IMG/VR virus record: IMGVR_UViG_3300042465_002016 | Span: 1 to 56,377 of that record | Direction: 5' to 3' (one strand) | Length of the DNA: 56,377 nucleotides | Source of the DNA: a virus | Shown here: positions 19,021-27,669 of the stretch, piece by piece | Position numbering within the stretch: the stretch's first letter is position 1 | Layout of the letters: every line of letters begins with the position of its first letter | Program-made: the position numbers and the translations under genes | The notes under the pieces: model-generated | The model's input: the letters and a program-made list of their open reading frames with translations, nothing else | The model's database searches: none | What the model was told of the DNA's origin: nothing

Positions 19021-19494
19021 TTAACTAAAATTATCTAATGGACTTCCGCCGTCGTAGCTATTATTCCAGTATTCTGAATCATAAAACCCAGCAATTTCTG
19101 TAGATGTAAAGATTGAATCATAGAACCCTGCATCTTGGAATATTGAAACAATTAGTCCAGTTCCATCAATTGCAGTATCATGAATGTGTTGTCTAAGATC
19201 AGCGGTATCTGAAAATGTAGCAATCATAATCCAGTCAGCAGCATCTGTAGAGTAAATAGACAAATGTTGTGATACTGTATCAAACCATAATTGTCCGTCT
19301 ACTGGAGAAACTGGTGCAGTTGACTCAGTAGGAACAATTGGAACTGCTGCTCCTATTAAGTTATCTACATAAAGTTTTGTTACTGCATGTGTATTAAGAG
19401 TAGGAGTGGCAACTGTTACAGTTCCCCCGAAAGTACCGCCCTGGGCTACATCTAACCCATTCTTTACCTTAAAGTCTTTATTGACAGTTGCCAC
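19021..19494 (-). CDS. short tail fibre protein
   Basis: 157 residues. MATVNKDFKVKNGL is shared with the next gene, then HAVTKLYVDNLIG, a typical fibre collar motif, and PVDGQLWFDT, an oligomeric fibre motif. The last 40 residues repeat GFYDS twice. Probably a short fibre or an adaptor for the long fibre. Confidence 0.75.
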   Translation of the reverse strand: MATVNKDFKVKNGLDVAQGGTFGGTVTVATPTLNTHAVTKLYVDNLIGAAVPIVPTESTAPVSPVDGQLWFDTVSQHLSIYSTDAADWIMIATFSDTADLRQHIHDTAIDGTGLIVSIFQDAGFYDSIFTSTEIAGFYDSEYWNNSYDGGSPLDNFS

Positions 19495-19513
19495 TTCTAG
19501 CCTCTTTTCCTAA

Positions 19514-21295
19514 TTATGCTTCGATGTAGGTCTTGCTTACCTTAACAACAGTATCAGCTGCTGCTCCAGTAACTTGAAGAAGAACATTTCCGTTGTCATA
19601 AACAGCATCTGTTGTTCCTAGTTGAGCATTGCTGATTACATCAGCGTACTCTGTTACGTAAACGTTATTTGATCCATCTACTGCTACAAGCATTTCAATT
19701 ACTTCAATATCAGTACCCTTTTTCATTTGTACGATATATTTGGCAGCTGTATATGTTGTTGCTGAGAATGTATCAATAGTTGTTGCCGAAGTTCCAGCAG
19801 TTGCTGTTGCAGATCCTACAAGGGCATCTGGTAGAGCAATGCTTGTTGCTGCTGCTGCACCAAGAGTTGGTGTAACAAAAGTTGGGCTAGTAGTAAATGC
19901 TACTGTTCCAGAACCTGCTTCATCAGTTAATGCTGCTGCAAGGTTTGCAGATGATGGTGTTCCAAGGAATGTAGCTATGCCAGTTCCAAGACCAGAAACA
20001 TCATTTGCAATTCGTACTGTAAGTGTGTTGCTTGCACCATCAATTGTCTTATTTGTAAGAGTTTGTGTTGCAGCTGTTACTAGTGTACCGTTTAAGTAAT
20101 AGTCCTTACCAGAAGCAAGGTTAAGGTGTTCAGATGAGGTCCATGCATCAGTTGCATCTACCCATGAGAAAGTCTTGTCTGTGGCACCCTTAAGAGTAAG
20201 ACCACCACCGTCAGCACCTGCATCTGTTGGTGTTGCTACTGAGCCAAGTGTAAGGTTCTTATCATCAATTGTGATTTCTGTTGAATTAATTGTAGTTGTT
20301 GTACCATTAACTGTTAGGTCCCCTGAAAGAACCAAAGATGTACCAGTTGCTGCACCAATGTTTGGTGTTACAAGTGTTGGGGTATTAGCAAAAACAAGTG
20401 CTCCAGTACCAGTTTCATCAGAGATGATTCCAGCAAGTTCTGAAGAAGATGTTGCTGCAAGTACGTTTAACTTATCTGTTGTTACAACAAGTGTCTTTGT
20501 CTCTGGAATGGTTGTTCCATTGATAGATGTAGCAGTAGCCACACCAAGTGCTGGTGTTGTAAGTGTTGGGCTTGTAAGAGTCTTATTTGTAAGAGTCTGA
20601 GTATTTGTTGTTCCAACTACTGCGCCAGTTGCGCCGTGTGCCTCTGTTGCTCCTGTGTGAGTTGTAAGGTCTGAAGAAGCAGCCTTAGTTCCAAGTTGAG
20701 TTTGAATTGATGATGTTACGCCATCTACATAGTTAAGCTCTGTAGTTGAAAGTGTTGCACCATCAAGAATGTTAAGTTCTGTAGAAGTTGCTGACATAAC
20801 AACATCTTCATTTACCTTTGGTGATGTTAGTGTCTTGTTGGTAAGTGTCTGTGTATTAGTTGTTCCAACTACCGCACCAGTTGCTCCATGAGCTTCTGTA
20901 AGTCCTGCGTGTGTTGTAACATCTGAAGTAAGTGCTACTGTACCAGTTGCATCTGGGAATGTGATTGTGCGGTCTGCTGTTGGGTCTGTTACTGCAAGAG
21001 TTGTTTCGTAATCATCTGCTGTTGTTCCTTCAAATGTAATTGAAGAAGCAAAGACACCAACTGCTGCTGGGGCTGCCCACTCAACACCATATGTTGCACC
21101 TGATGCTGCTGTAAGTACTTGACCGTTTGTGCCAACGCCTAAACGGGCAACTGCATCATCTGCACTACCAACAATTAAATCACCCTTAGCATCAACGACG
21201 CCTGCTGTGATAATATTCTTTCCATTAACGGTCGCAGTTGATCCCTCAACTACCAGTCCCGCTTTTACTCTAAAATCTTTATTTACTGTTGCCAT
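19514..21295 (-). CDS. long tail fibre protein with TQTLTNKTLTSP repeats
   Basis: 593 residues. The N-terminus matches the neighbouring short fibre gene. It carries at least four NTQTLTNKT repeats, AHGATGAVVGT twice, and ELN-x-LDG units, all typical of trimeric fibre shafts. The C-terminal 75 residues (KYIVQMKKGTDIEVIEML, VYVTEYADV) are related to the C-terminal half of the 21309-21755 protein, indicating a shared knob module. Base composition is more GC-rich than the neighbours, which may reflect repeat structure or transfer. Confidence 0.85.
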   Translation of the reverse strand: MATVNKDFRVKAGLVVEGSTATVNGKNIITAGVVDAKGDLIVGSADDAVARLGVGTNGQVLTAASGATYGVEWAAPAAVGVFASSITFEGTTADDYETTLAVTDPTADRTITFPDATGTVALTSDVTTHAGLTEAHGATGAVVGTTNTQTLTNKTLTSPKVNEDVVMSATSTELNILDGATLSTTELNYVDGVTSSIQTQLGTKAASSDLTTHTGATEAHGATGAVVGTTNTQTLTNKTLTSPTLTTPALGVATATSINGTTIPETKTLVVTTDKLNVLAATSSSELAGIISDETGTGALVFANTPTLVTPNIGAATGTSLVLSGDLTVNGTTTTINSTEITIDDKNLTLGSVATPTDAGADGGGLTLKGATDKTFSWVDATDAWTSSEHLNLASGKDYYLNGTLVTAATQTLTNKTIDGASNTLTVRIANDVSGLGTGIATFLGTPSSANLAAALTDEAGSGTVAFTTSPTFVTPTLGAAAATSIALPDALVGSATATAGTSATTIDTFSATTYTAAKYIVQMKKGTDIEVIEMLVAVDGSNNVYVTEYADVISNAQLGTTDAVYDNGNVLLQVTGAAADTVVKVSKTYIEA

Positions 21296-21308
21296 TTTAT
21301 CTCCTTAG

Positions 21309-21755
21309 TTAGGCCTTTAACCCAATACGCAAATAGCGTAAGGTTATAGGGGTTAGTCCACCCACAGGTACTACAGAAAGTGAAACTGTATCTCCTGCTC
21401 TAGATACGGAGATGGTGCCAATATTCCCATCATTATCTACTGTCCCATACTCGCTGACGTTTACATCTGTAGCATCAGGGACTATGGTTAATTCTGTGGC
21501 CCAATATTTATTTGCACCACCAGAAGTCTTTTTAATTGAGACCATGTATTTTACTGATCTCCACTCGCTTGCTAAAAAGTTATCAAAGATTGTAGTATTT
21601 TCAATACCATTAATTGTAGACTCATTGTTGCCATCTGAACCAAGGTCAGTAGAACGAGCAGAAGAACTGTCAATCAAGTCTTCGTAATTTGTTTGACTTG
21701 GACGATCACCAGTTTGGAATAAAGCTTTTACGCTTGCGATTGATATTTTAGCCAT
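21309..21755 (-). CDS. tail fibre-associated protein, leaderless start
   Basis: 148 residues. ALFQTGDRPSQTNYEDLIDS near the N-terminus is a common start of phage fibre proteins. The second half resembles the knob of the long fibre (VKYMVSIKK then DVNVSEYGTV). TATAAT (21762-21767) is exactly 6 bases before the ATG, and no ribosome site is seen, so it is probably translated from a leaderless mRNA and heads the fibre transcript. Confidence 0.75.
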   Translation of the reverse strand: MAKISIASVKALFQTGDRPSQTNYEDLIDSSSARSTDLGSDGNNESTINGIENTTIFDNFLASEWRSVKYMVSIKKTSGGANKYWATELTIVPDATDVNVSEYGTVDNDGNIGTISVSRAGDTVSLSVVPVGGLTPITLRYLRIGLKA

Positions 21756-21778
21756 ATGCTGATTATATCATAGTTATA

Positions 21779-22096
21779 TTAGATAATATAGTTAGAAAAA
21801 CCAATAATTTGAACACCAATTCCAGGTGGAGCTAATGGGTTTACCCCATCTATTCCTAGGTTTGTAATCTTTATTTTAAATGGAAGAATGTCTTCTGGTT
21901 TTACTTTTTTGGGATAATCTACTGTTTTAATATTTGAAGATTTTGGTTTAATGTCTAATACAATAGAAGACTTAGAAGAAATATTAGAAACTTTTTTAAG
22001 TGTTCCAGTTGACTTGTTAGATAGTTTTTGTTTATAAGGTTTTATATCTTCTAATTTGGATAATGGTTTAAGATCGGAAATAGTTGCTTTAGCCAT
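21779..22096 (-). CDS. hypothetical Lys/Ser-rich protein
   Basis: 105 residues, Lys/Ser/Ile-rich, no family recognised. The short PKKVKPEDILPFKIKITNLG segment suggests a beta-strand module. Located between fibre genes and the BppU-like gene, 3 bases from the latter; probably a small structural protein. Confidence 0.6.
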   Translation of the reverse strand: MAKATISDLKPLSKLEDIKPYKQKLSNKSTGTLKKVSNISSKSSIVLDIKPKSSNIKTVDYPKKVKPEDILPFKIKITNLGIDGVNPLAPPGIGVQIIGFSNYII

Positions 22097-22099
22097 TTG

Positions 22100-22522
22100 T
22101 TATGACTCTTGATCTGTAACTTCGCCAATCATAGTCATTTCTCCTTGGCATACCGTCCAAACTCTGGTAGCATCAGATAACTGTACATCAAAAACATCTC
22201 CAGTTAATAGTTGTTTTGATTGAGCTGGTGTTAAGAATACTGTAAACTCTCCGTCATCATCTAAGCCCATTGCGGTAGGAGTTAATGTAAAAAGAAGATC
22301 ATCTCCTACGTTATCAGAGTATCTTCTAAACTGTGATTTAATTGTCCAGTCTGCAATATCAATTGCATCACCTAAATCATCTTGTACATAAATTCTAAAT
22401 GCTGCACTATCTCCAGTAACAATTGTCCAATTAACTAATGGAGGTTTGTTTCCAACATTATATGTTGTTGGTGCTTTTACTGAAGTTAAGCTACTTTCAT
22501 CTTTATTTCTATAATTTACCAT
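22100..22522 (-). CDS. BppU-N-like tail module (1 of 3)
   Basis: 140 residues from the ATG at 22522. VNWTIVTGDSAAFRIYVQDD, DIADWTIKSQFRRY and DVFDVQLSDATRVWT follow the layout of BppU N-terminal-like Ig-fold domains of phage baseplates. The chosen start overlaps the upstream stop by one base (TAATG), an arrangement repeated across this operon. Two relatives are at 26470-26820 and 27669-28070. Confidence 0.7.
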   Translation of the reverse strand: MVNYRNKDESSLTSVKAPTTYNVGNKPPLVNWTIVTGDSAAFRIYVQDDLGDAIDIADWTIKSQFRRYSDNVGDDLLFTLTPTAMGLDDDGEFTVFLTPAQSKQLLTGDVFDVQLSDATRVWTVCQGEMTMIGEVTDQES

Positions 22523-23049
22523 TATGCTAACCCTGCTTTCAATGCTGCCCAAGTTCCATTACCTGTTGGTTTACCAACAATTATAACACCAGTAGTTGCG
22601 TGTGATTTTGCTACGACTCCTACTGCTGTTCCTCCAGTAGCTGGCTGAGTTGCTGTTAGTCCCCCAGAAGTTCCAGTGTATAGAATATTTCCAGCGGAAT
22701 AAGAAGAGGTGGCAACATTAGTAAAAATACCAGAAATAACAATAACACCATCAGTTGCTGTAGCAAAAGTTGATTTAGCCAAACCTAATAAAGGATAATT
22801 CATTGTGTTAGTTAGTTTAGTTACTTCTGGTTTTCCGCTGGTACTATTAAATCCAGAAACATAAACAGGATCACCTATGGCAATAGAAACACCACTAACA
22901 TTTGTTACTTCAATTGTTACGTTTGACTCAGCCGCAAACTCAGTAATAACCACTTCAATACGCTCAGCCAAAGACTGAATATCTCCCACAATATCAACTG
23001 GGTCGCTTAAAACAGGGTAAGGAAGATCATAAATTGTAGTCTCAGCCAT
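22522..23049 (-). CDS. hypothetical tail protein with GDPVYVSG domain
   Basis: 175 residues. The middle (VSIAIGDPVYVSGF, GIFTNVATSSYSAGNILYTGTSGGLT) resembles short beta-domains attached to phage fibres and capsid decoration proteins. TATAAT lies 9 bases before the ATG, with no clear ribosome site. It is the first gene of the left-going operon whose other end abuts the endolysin promoter. Confidence 0.65.
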   Translation of the reverse strand: MAETTIYDLPYPVLSDPVDIVGDIQSLAERIEVVITEFAAESNVTIEVTNVSGVSIAIGDPVYVSGFNSTSGKPEVTKLTNTMNYPLLGLAKSTFATATDGVIVISGIFTNVATSSYSAGNILYTGTSGGLTATQPATGGTAVGVVAKSHATTGVIIVGKPTGNGTWAALKAGLA

Positions 23050-23113
23050 AATCTTATTATTATACCACTTCCTAAGAAAGTTATTGAAAAGTTATAAAAA
23101 TGTTACCTAAAAT

Positions 23114-23169
23114 TTGCTTTTGAGGTCAATTTTATGTTATACTTAATACATGCTACCAACAGGTAGCAT
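23114..23169 (+). promoter_or_regulatory. endolysin promoter and 5'-terminal hairpin
   Basis: TTGCTT, 18 bases, then TATACT (23138-23143) with TG before it. The predicted start (about 23150) coincides with the first base of a perfect 8-bp hairpin, ATGCTACC/GGTAGCAT with an AACA loop (23150-23169). An mRNA beginning with this stem could be protected from 5' decay. An AGGAGG ribosome site follows downstream. Confidence 0.6.
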
Positions 23170-23192
23170 TTGTTCTCTAGGAGGTTATTATT

Positions 23193-23738
23193 ATGAGAAG
23201 AGACAAGCAAGCTTGGATTGGAATCCTAGCATTAGTTGGTGTTATTGCACCTTTTAGTAACTCTGCTAATGCATCAAGTACCGAAAATAATTTACTAATA
23301 AATAAGTCTGTAGAAGCTCCTGCCTCCGACAAGGAGGCATTTGTTGTTTCTAAGGCAAAAATGTTAGCTAAATTTGAAAACAGAACACACTTAACAGATA
23401 AAGAACTAAAGCAACTCCTTTCTCTTGTAGGGTTTGAGGGTAAGGATTTAGTAGTAGCTTGGGCTATTGCTAAAAAAGAATCTAATGGTCGTCCATTGGC
23501 ATACAATGGCAATCATAAGACTGGAGACTCCTCTTATGGGATGTTTCAAATTAACATGATCGATAATCTAGGTCCTGATCGTAGAGATAAGTTTGATCTA
23601 GATACAAATGCTGAGTTATTCAATCCCGTAAAAAATGCGGAGATTGCATACTATATGTCCAACGGGGGAAATGATTGGTCTTCTTGGAAAGGTATTACGC
23701 CAAAGACTAAGGCTTGGATGAAAAAGTTTCCTAATTAA
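23193..23738 (+). CDS. secreted lysozyme-like endolysin (transglycosylase fold)
   Basis: 181 residues. A basic start, hydrophobic 8-21 and an ANA-SS site near residue 27 form a Sec signal peptide. The catalytic domain has Glu96 (AIAKKESNGR), the GDSSYGMFQINM block (111-122) and WSSWKG near the end, as in lysozyme-like and lytic transglycosylase folds that cut peptidoglycan glycan strands. The signal peptide means export could occur without a holin. It is the only plus-strand gene in the late block, and AGGAGG lies 8 bases before the ATG. Confidence 0.82.
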   Translation: MRRDKQAWIGILALVGVIAPFSNSANASSTENNLLINKSVEAPASDKEAFVVSKAKMLAKFENRTHLTDKELKQLLSLVGFEGKDLVVAWAIAKKESNGRPLAYNGNHKTGDSSYGMFQINMIDNLGPDRRDKFDLDTNAELFNPVKNAEIAYYMSNGGNDWSSWKGITPKTKAWMKKFPN

Positions 23739-23747
23739 TTTGTAAAA

Positions 23748-23786
23748 TAAAATACCCCCTTGGAAAAATCCTGGGGGGTATTTTTA
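23748..23786. terminator. bidirectional terminator after the endolysin
   Basis: AATACCCCC and GGGGGTATT form a strong stem (23751-23759 with 23774-23782), followed by T-runs on both strands. It separates the plus-strand endolysin from the converging minus-strand fibre gene. Confidence 0.88.
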
Positions 23787-23793
23787 CTATTTA

Positions 23794-24021
23794 TTACTCT
23801 TTTATTTTAGGTAATACGAATACATCATTGACATAATCGTATGTATCTCCAATACCAGCAAATTTACCTCTAAAATTGTTATTATAACTTGTTTGAATCC
23901 AAGTACCGCCAAGGCCAAGTGTGTTGGCTAGAAATTCAGCACCTTCGTTTTCTAGTGAGTTATCTACTACTAAAACACGAAGCACTAAACCATTTTCATT
24001 TATTTCTGCAAAATGTGCCAT
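23794..24021 (-). CDS. small tail-associated protein
   Basis: 75 residues. MAHFAEINENGLVLRVLVV, GGTWIQTSYNNNFRG and GDTYDYVNDVFV form a compact module common next to tail fibre genes of environmental phages. The ATG at 24021 overlaps the upstream stop by one base, favouring it over an in-frame ATG 30 bases earlier. Role unknown, probably fibre attachment or chaperone. Confidence 0.7.
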   Translation of the reverse strand: MAHFAEINENGLVLRVLVVDNSLENEGAEFLANTLGLGGTWIQTSYNNNFRGKFAGIGDTYDYVNDVFVLPKIKE

Positions 24022-25106
24022 TAGAAAGTCACCGATCCTGATCCAGTCCAAGTATAAATTTTGTATCCACCTGAGTTTGAAAAACTAGGTGAGCCAGTAG
24101 TTGATACAGCATTGGCAAAAGTATTTGGATAACGGATTACGCAAATACCTGAACCACCACCACCGCTAGGTGGGGGTGAACCAGAACCACCACCTGTATT
24201 TACAGTGCCAGCAGTTCCGTAGTAACCAGATTGAGCATATTGCCCACCTGCTCCACCGCCACCAGAACCTGCTGCGCCACCTACGCCAACAATTCCTACG
24301 TCAGATGATCCGCCACCGCCACCACCAAATGTTCCAGCCCAAGTACTCTTGCCTGAACCACCAGCTCCACCGTTACGATTACCAGCAGGTGCATCGCCAC
24401 CTGCAGCGCCAGCCCCGCCACCACCACCGCTTTGTCCTGCAAATCCACCAATGCCACCGTAACCACCAGCAAAACCTTGTCCAGCGCTTCCTGCACCACC
24501 TGGGCTACCGTTACGACCACCACCGCCTGAACCACCTGCTGCTGCGTTTACAAGGTTGTAACCACCAAGACCACCTTCATTAACGGATGTAATTCCGCTA
24601 ATAGCTGAAGGGGTTCCGCTTGCATTAACTCCACCGCCACCAATTGTTATTGTGTAGGTAGTTCCAGCGCTAATTGCTGAAGATGACTGAATTACACCAC
24701 CACCACCGCCGCCGCCAGAACCATTGCTAGAAGTCCAAAGAGCACCAGCACCACCAGCAACAAGAACATAGTCAATGCTTGATGGAGCCACTACAGGGGC
24801 AGGAGTAATTGAGTTAGAAACAGATGAATAAGCACCTGTTCCAGATGCATTAACTGCTGCAATCTGGAATGTGTAGGAAGTGTTAGAAGCAAAAGCGCCA
24901 GTTACAGTTAATGGAGATGTAGTTCCAGAAACACTTAAAGCAATTGAAGGCGAAGACACAGCTACATAAGAAGTGATAGGTAAACCACTACTACCTGCTG
25001 TAAAAGGAATTGAAACAGTTGTTGCATTTGTAACCGTCACTGTTCCAATAGTAGGAGCAGCGGGTGTACTTCTACCAGAAGAAGCTAAAACTCCTAGTAT
25101 TGGCAT
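24021..25106 (-). CDS. FN3 plus polyglycine adhesin
   Basis: 361 residues. FN3-like domain at about 14-105, then YVLVAGGAGALW and a very Gly-rich region (about 115-335) with runs of six Gly and GGxGG blocks, ending in YKIYTWTGSGSVTF. Gly-rich modules of this kind form polyglycine-II helix packs in adhesin tips such as Salmonella phage S16 gp38. Probable host-recognition tip. The start abuts the upstream gene stop (shared A). Confidence 0.8.
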   Translation of the reverse strand: MPILGVLASSGRSTPAAPTIGTVTVTNATTVSIPFTAGSSGLPITSYVAVSSPSIALSVSGTTSPLTVTGAFASNTSYTFQIAAVNASGTGAYSSVSNSITPAPVVAPSSIDYVLVAGGAGALWTSSNGSGGGGGGGVIQSSSAISAGTTYTITIGGGGVNASGTPSAISGITSVNEGGLGGYNLVNAAAGGSGGGGRNGSPGGAGSAGQGFAGGYGGIGGFAGQSGGGGGAGAAGGDAPAGNRNGGAGGSGKSTWAGTFGGGGGGSSDVGIVGVGGAAGSGGGGAGGQYAQSGYYGTAGTVNTGGGSGSPPPSGGGGSGICVIRYPNTFANAVSTTGSPSFSNSGGYKIYTWTGSGSVTF

Positions 25107-25849
25107 TAGGCAAGGTCACCTGTCACTAACCAAGTATCGGTTGCAATTTTGACGCAAGTAGCAACTGAGTTAACTACTCTTAATTTAGGTGCTATTGAAG
25201 TAGAAGCTGTTGAAAGAACTGTGGTTGTGCCTGAAGTTACTGCCTGAATTGTTGGCTGACCTGCGCCAGTAATCCAAGCAACATTTATCTGAGTTCCAAT
25301 AGGGAAAGCAACGCTTGCATTTGTTGGAATTGAAAGTGTCTGCGCTGAGGCGTTGTTTGAAGTCACTAACTTGCCGTTATCGGATAAAACAAAAGTATAA
25401 GTTGTTGCTGTGTTAGCGTTAATTCCTAAATTAATCAAAGGTGATGTTAAAGTTTTATTAGTCAATGTTACACTATTTGTAAGATCAACTTCTGGAGTAG
25501 CCCATGATAATCCAGAAGCAGTTGCGCTATTTGCAGTTAAAATTGTTCCATTAGCTCCAACAGTTACAACAGATAAAGTATCGTTTGCTGATGCTGAAAG
25601 CAAATCACCTTTTGCATTAAAGCTTGAGGCAGCAAGAGATCCTCCTCCCCCAATAGCGGTAATTTGTACTTGTAAATCATTAATTGTATAAGCAATTGAT
25701 GGATTAATTAAGTTAGCTGTATTTGTTTCAGCTGTGTTAAAAGTATAAGATCCATAGTGGTATGCTTTAAATGCAGCCTGAATATCAGCTGGGTCAGCAA
25801 GACCTGGAATTTTGGTTGGTACTAAAGTACCTATGTTTTCTACTGCCAT
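25106..25849 (-). CDS. tail fibre protein
   Basis: 247 residues. FNAKGDLLSASANDT and LTNSVTLTNKTLTSP are fibre-shaft motifs shared with the long fibre. The C-terminal 90 residues (LSIPTNASVAFPIGTQINV, ending DTWLVTGDLA) are a diverged copy of the C-terminus of the 17046-18980 fibre. AGAGGTG ribosome site with TATAAT upstream marks this start. Confidence 0.8.
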   Translation of the reverse strand: MAVENIGTLVPTKIPGLADPADIQAAFKAYHYGSYTFNTAETNTANLINPSIAYTINDLQVQITAIGGGGSLAASSFNAKGDLLSASANDTLSVVTVGANGTILTANSATASGLSWATPEVDLTNSVTLTNKTLTSPLINLGINANTATTYTFVLSDNGKLVTSNNASAQTLSIPTNASVAFPIGTQINVAWITGAGQPTIQAVTSGTTTVLSTASTSIAPKLRVVNSVATCVKIATDTWLVTGDLA

Positions 25850-25885
25850 GAATCACCTCTCCAAGAATTATATCACAAGATGTGA

Positions 25886-26470
25886 TTAAGACTCATCTAT
25901 TCCTGCAACTATTGATATAAATAGATGGGTAGTTACGGTTCCATCTAAAGGAATCCATTCTGCTGGTCCTGAATCGTCATCATACTCTACTGCGTTAAAA
26001 TTGATTACAAGGTTTGTTCCTGCTCCAGCAAGAGCTGGTATAGACATAGAAGATGCAAGCGGATTTGAATGTGCAATGCTATATTGAATATTAAAATTTT
26101 CTGCTGTAAGCCCAGTAGCAGATGTAATATTAGAGATTGGAATACTAATTTGTGCTGCTCCAGCATTGTATGTCGTTAAATGTGTTTCAGAATATAAAAC
26201 GGGATTCATATCAAGAATCTCAATCCAAGCATTTCCACCAGGTTGAGCTACAAACTGATAAAGATACCCATAGTCTGCTCCTGGTGACGTATTAATGTAT
26301 AAATCGTTTAGAAGTGGGGTTTGTCCAATTTCTATAATGTTTGGATTTCCTACTCCAACAAATATTTGGCTTCCACGAGTTCCAGTCGGACCAATATCAA
26401 CCAATACCTCAACAATATTTGGTGGGCCTACAACTGTTATATCATCAGTAGATACTAATACTTCAGGCAT
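25886..26470 (-). CDS. tail protein, beta-rich
   Basis: 194 residues. The N-terminus (VEVLVDIGPTGTRGSQIFVG) resembles fibre or BppU-type linkers; NAWIEILDMNP is a usual junction before a knob. Likely partner of the 26470-26820 module, whose stop overlaps this start by one base. Confidence 0.65.
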   Translation of the reverse strand: MPEVLVSTDDITVVGPPNIVEVLVDIGPTGTRGSQIFVGVGNPNIIEIGQTPLLNDLYINTSPGADYGYLYQFVAQPGGNAWIEILDMNPVLYSETHLTTYNAGAAQISIPISNITSATGLTAENFNIQYSIAHSNPLASSMSIPALAGAGTNLVINFNAVEYDDDSGPAEWIPLDGTVTTHLFISIVAGIDES

Positions 26471-26820
26471 TAAGCAGCACCTGTAATATCATTTGTTACT
26501 GTAATTGTTCCTGTTAAAAGTGTAAAAATAACATCTGGGTTAGGAGTTTCATTAGTTATCTGAACATCATATACATATGTTCCAGCTACTAGGGTTCTTC
26601 CTACTGATGGAACGATTGTGCAAGTTATAATATTAGTTACATCATTTACTACCGCTAAAGCTGCAGTTCCTGCTATACCTCTTGCAGTGGCAATTGTAAA
26701 GATTGCACTATAACCAGTCAGGTCAAATGCTTCGTTATTTAAATTGTTTTTTGGTCGAATAACAAATTCTGCTGTATCGCCACGATAGTAATTAAAATTA
26801 TGAGTTCCTGGAAATGCCAT
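26470..26820 (-). CDS. BppU-N-like tail module (2 of 3)
   Basis: 116 residues: YYRGDTAEFVIRPKN, FDLTGYSAIFTIATA, GTYVYDVQITNE and LLTGTITVTNDIT follow the Ig-like BppU N-terminal layout in order. AGGAGGAATA ribosome site and upstream TATAAT. Homologue of the other two modules in this fibre region. Confidence 0.72.
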   Translation of the reverse strand: MAFPGTHNFNYYRGDTAEFVIRPKNNLNNEAFDLTGYSAIFTIATARGIAGTAALAVVNDVTNIITCTIVPSVGRTLVAGTYVYDVQITNETPNPDVIFTLLTGTITVTNDITGAA

Positions 26821-26844
26821 TATTCCTCCTAATATATTATACCA

Positions 26845-27582
26845 CTAAGACACTGATATATACATGCCCTTTAAAATAATAGTACTTTCGCTATCTGTTC
26901 TTGCCTGAATTATTCCACCCTCAGATTTAATCTTTGATATATCTATATAAAGAGTTTGATTAAATGACATTTCGTATGGATATTTATATTTTAACATTCC
27001 TATATATCCTGTTGGTGATTCAACTCTTGGAATATATGTTCTTAGCCAAGCCTCTGTGCTATTTGAATCCGTGCTTAAAATAATATCATATCTAATGTCG
27101 ACTTTTGCTCCTACTTTTAGTTGTTTAAAATTAATTCTGCCAGTGTTCTGGTTCCACAATGAAACCCCACCTATTGGAAGAAATGATAATATGTTATTTT
27201 CAGGATCTTCGTCTATTGATAGAGTTACCCAACCATCATCTCCTCTATTTGGACCAAGATGTATTTGTCTTTTATTTTTATTTTCGTAATAAGCCCACCC
27301 AGGATATTGACCAGATTGGCTTTCGTATGATTGACCGTTGCTTTTTCCAGGCTCTCCTTTAGGGCCTTGAGGACCATCTAAGCCAGGCTTTCCTTCTTTA
27401 CCCTGAATTCCACGCTCCCCTCTAGCTCCTTCTGGGCCTGGAGGTCCTTGTGGTCCTATATCACCCTTTTCTCCAGTTATTCCTGGTACGGCAATATACT
27501 CAATGTTTCCTTGTAATGATTCTTGAGTTAGCTGAACTGTTTCAGCATATTTCTTTTTTGGAAAGTCCATGCTTTTTGGCAT
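26845..27582 (-). CDS. collagen-like tail protein
   Basis: 245 residues. Sixteen uninterrupted G-X-Y triplets run from Gly34 to about residue 81. Y-position residues include Pro48, Pro66 and Pro78 and Lys39 and Lys75, the positions that collagen hydroxylases modify. A 160-residue beta-rich C-terminal domain follows (HLGPNRGDDGWVTLS, VDIRYDIIL). Collagen-like repeats form trimeric rods in phage fibres. The same genome encodes prolyl-hydroxylase-like enzymes. Confidence 0.85.
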   Translation of the reverse strand: MPKSMDFPKKKYAETVQLTQESLQGNIEYIAVPGITGEKGDIGPQGPPGPEGARGERGIQGKEGKPGLDGPQGPKGEPGKSNGQSYESQSGQYPGWAYYENKNKRQIHLGPNRGDDGWVTLSIDEDPENNILSFLPIGGVSLWNQNTGRINFKQLKVGAKVDIRYDIILSTDSNSTEAWLRTYIPRVESPTGYIGMLKYKYPYEMSFNQTLYIDISKIKSEGGIIQARTDSESTIILKGMYISVS

Positions 27583-27585
27583 GAA

Positions 27586-27669
27586 TTATTTTACCTTAAA
27601 TGTTTTTTTACCAATTTTTATAACAGGTGGCAAATTAGTTTGTGGAGTAGATACTTTTACAACAGGCAT
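27586..27669 (-). CDS. 27-residue conserved-context peptide
   Basis: A 28-codon gene filling the gap between the collagen-like gene and the BppU-like gene, with ATG overlapping the upstream stop by one base and stop 4 bases before the next ATG. Sequence begins MPVVKVSTPQTNLPPV and ends basic. Packing supports translation; function unknown. Confidence 0.5.
   Translation of the reverse strand: MPVVKVSTPQTNLPPVIKIGKKTFKVK

Noticed and set aside
19740-20600. Two plus-strand reading frames of 119 and 141 residues
   Set aside because: They are shadows opposite the GC-richer repeats of the long tail fibre gene and consist of Val/Ala/Ser-rich low-complexity sequence.
24170-24583. Plus-strand 137-residue His/Gln-rich frame
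   Set aside because: It is antisense to the polyglycine region (GGN codons read as CCN/CAN) and has no ribosome site or neighbours on that strand.
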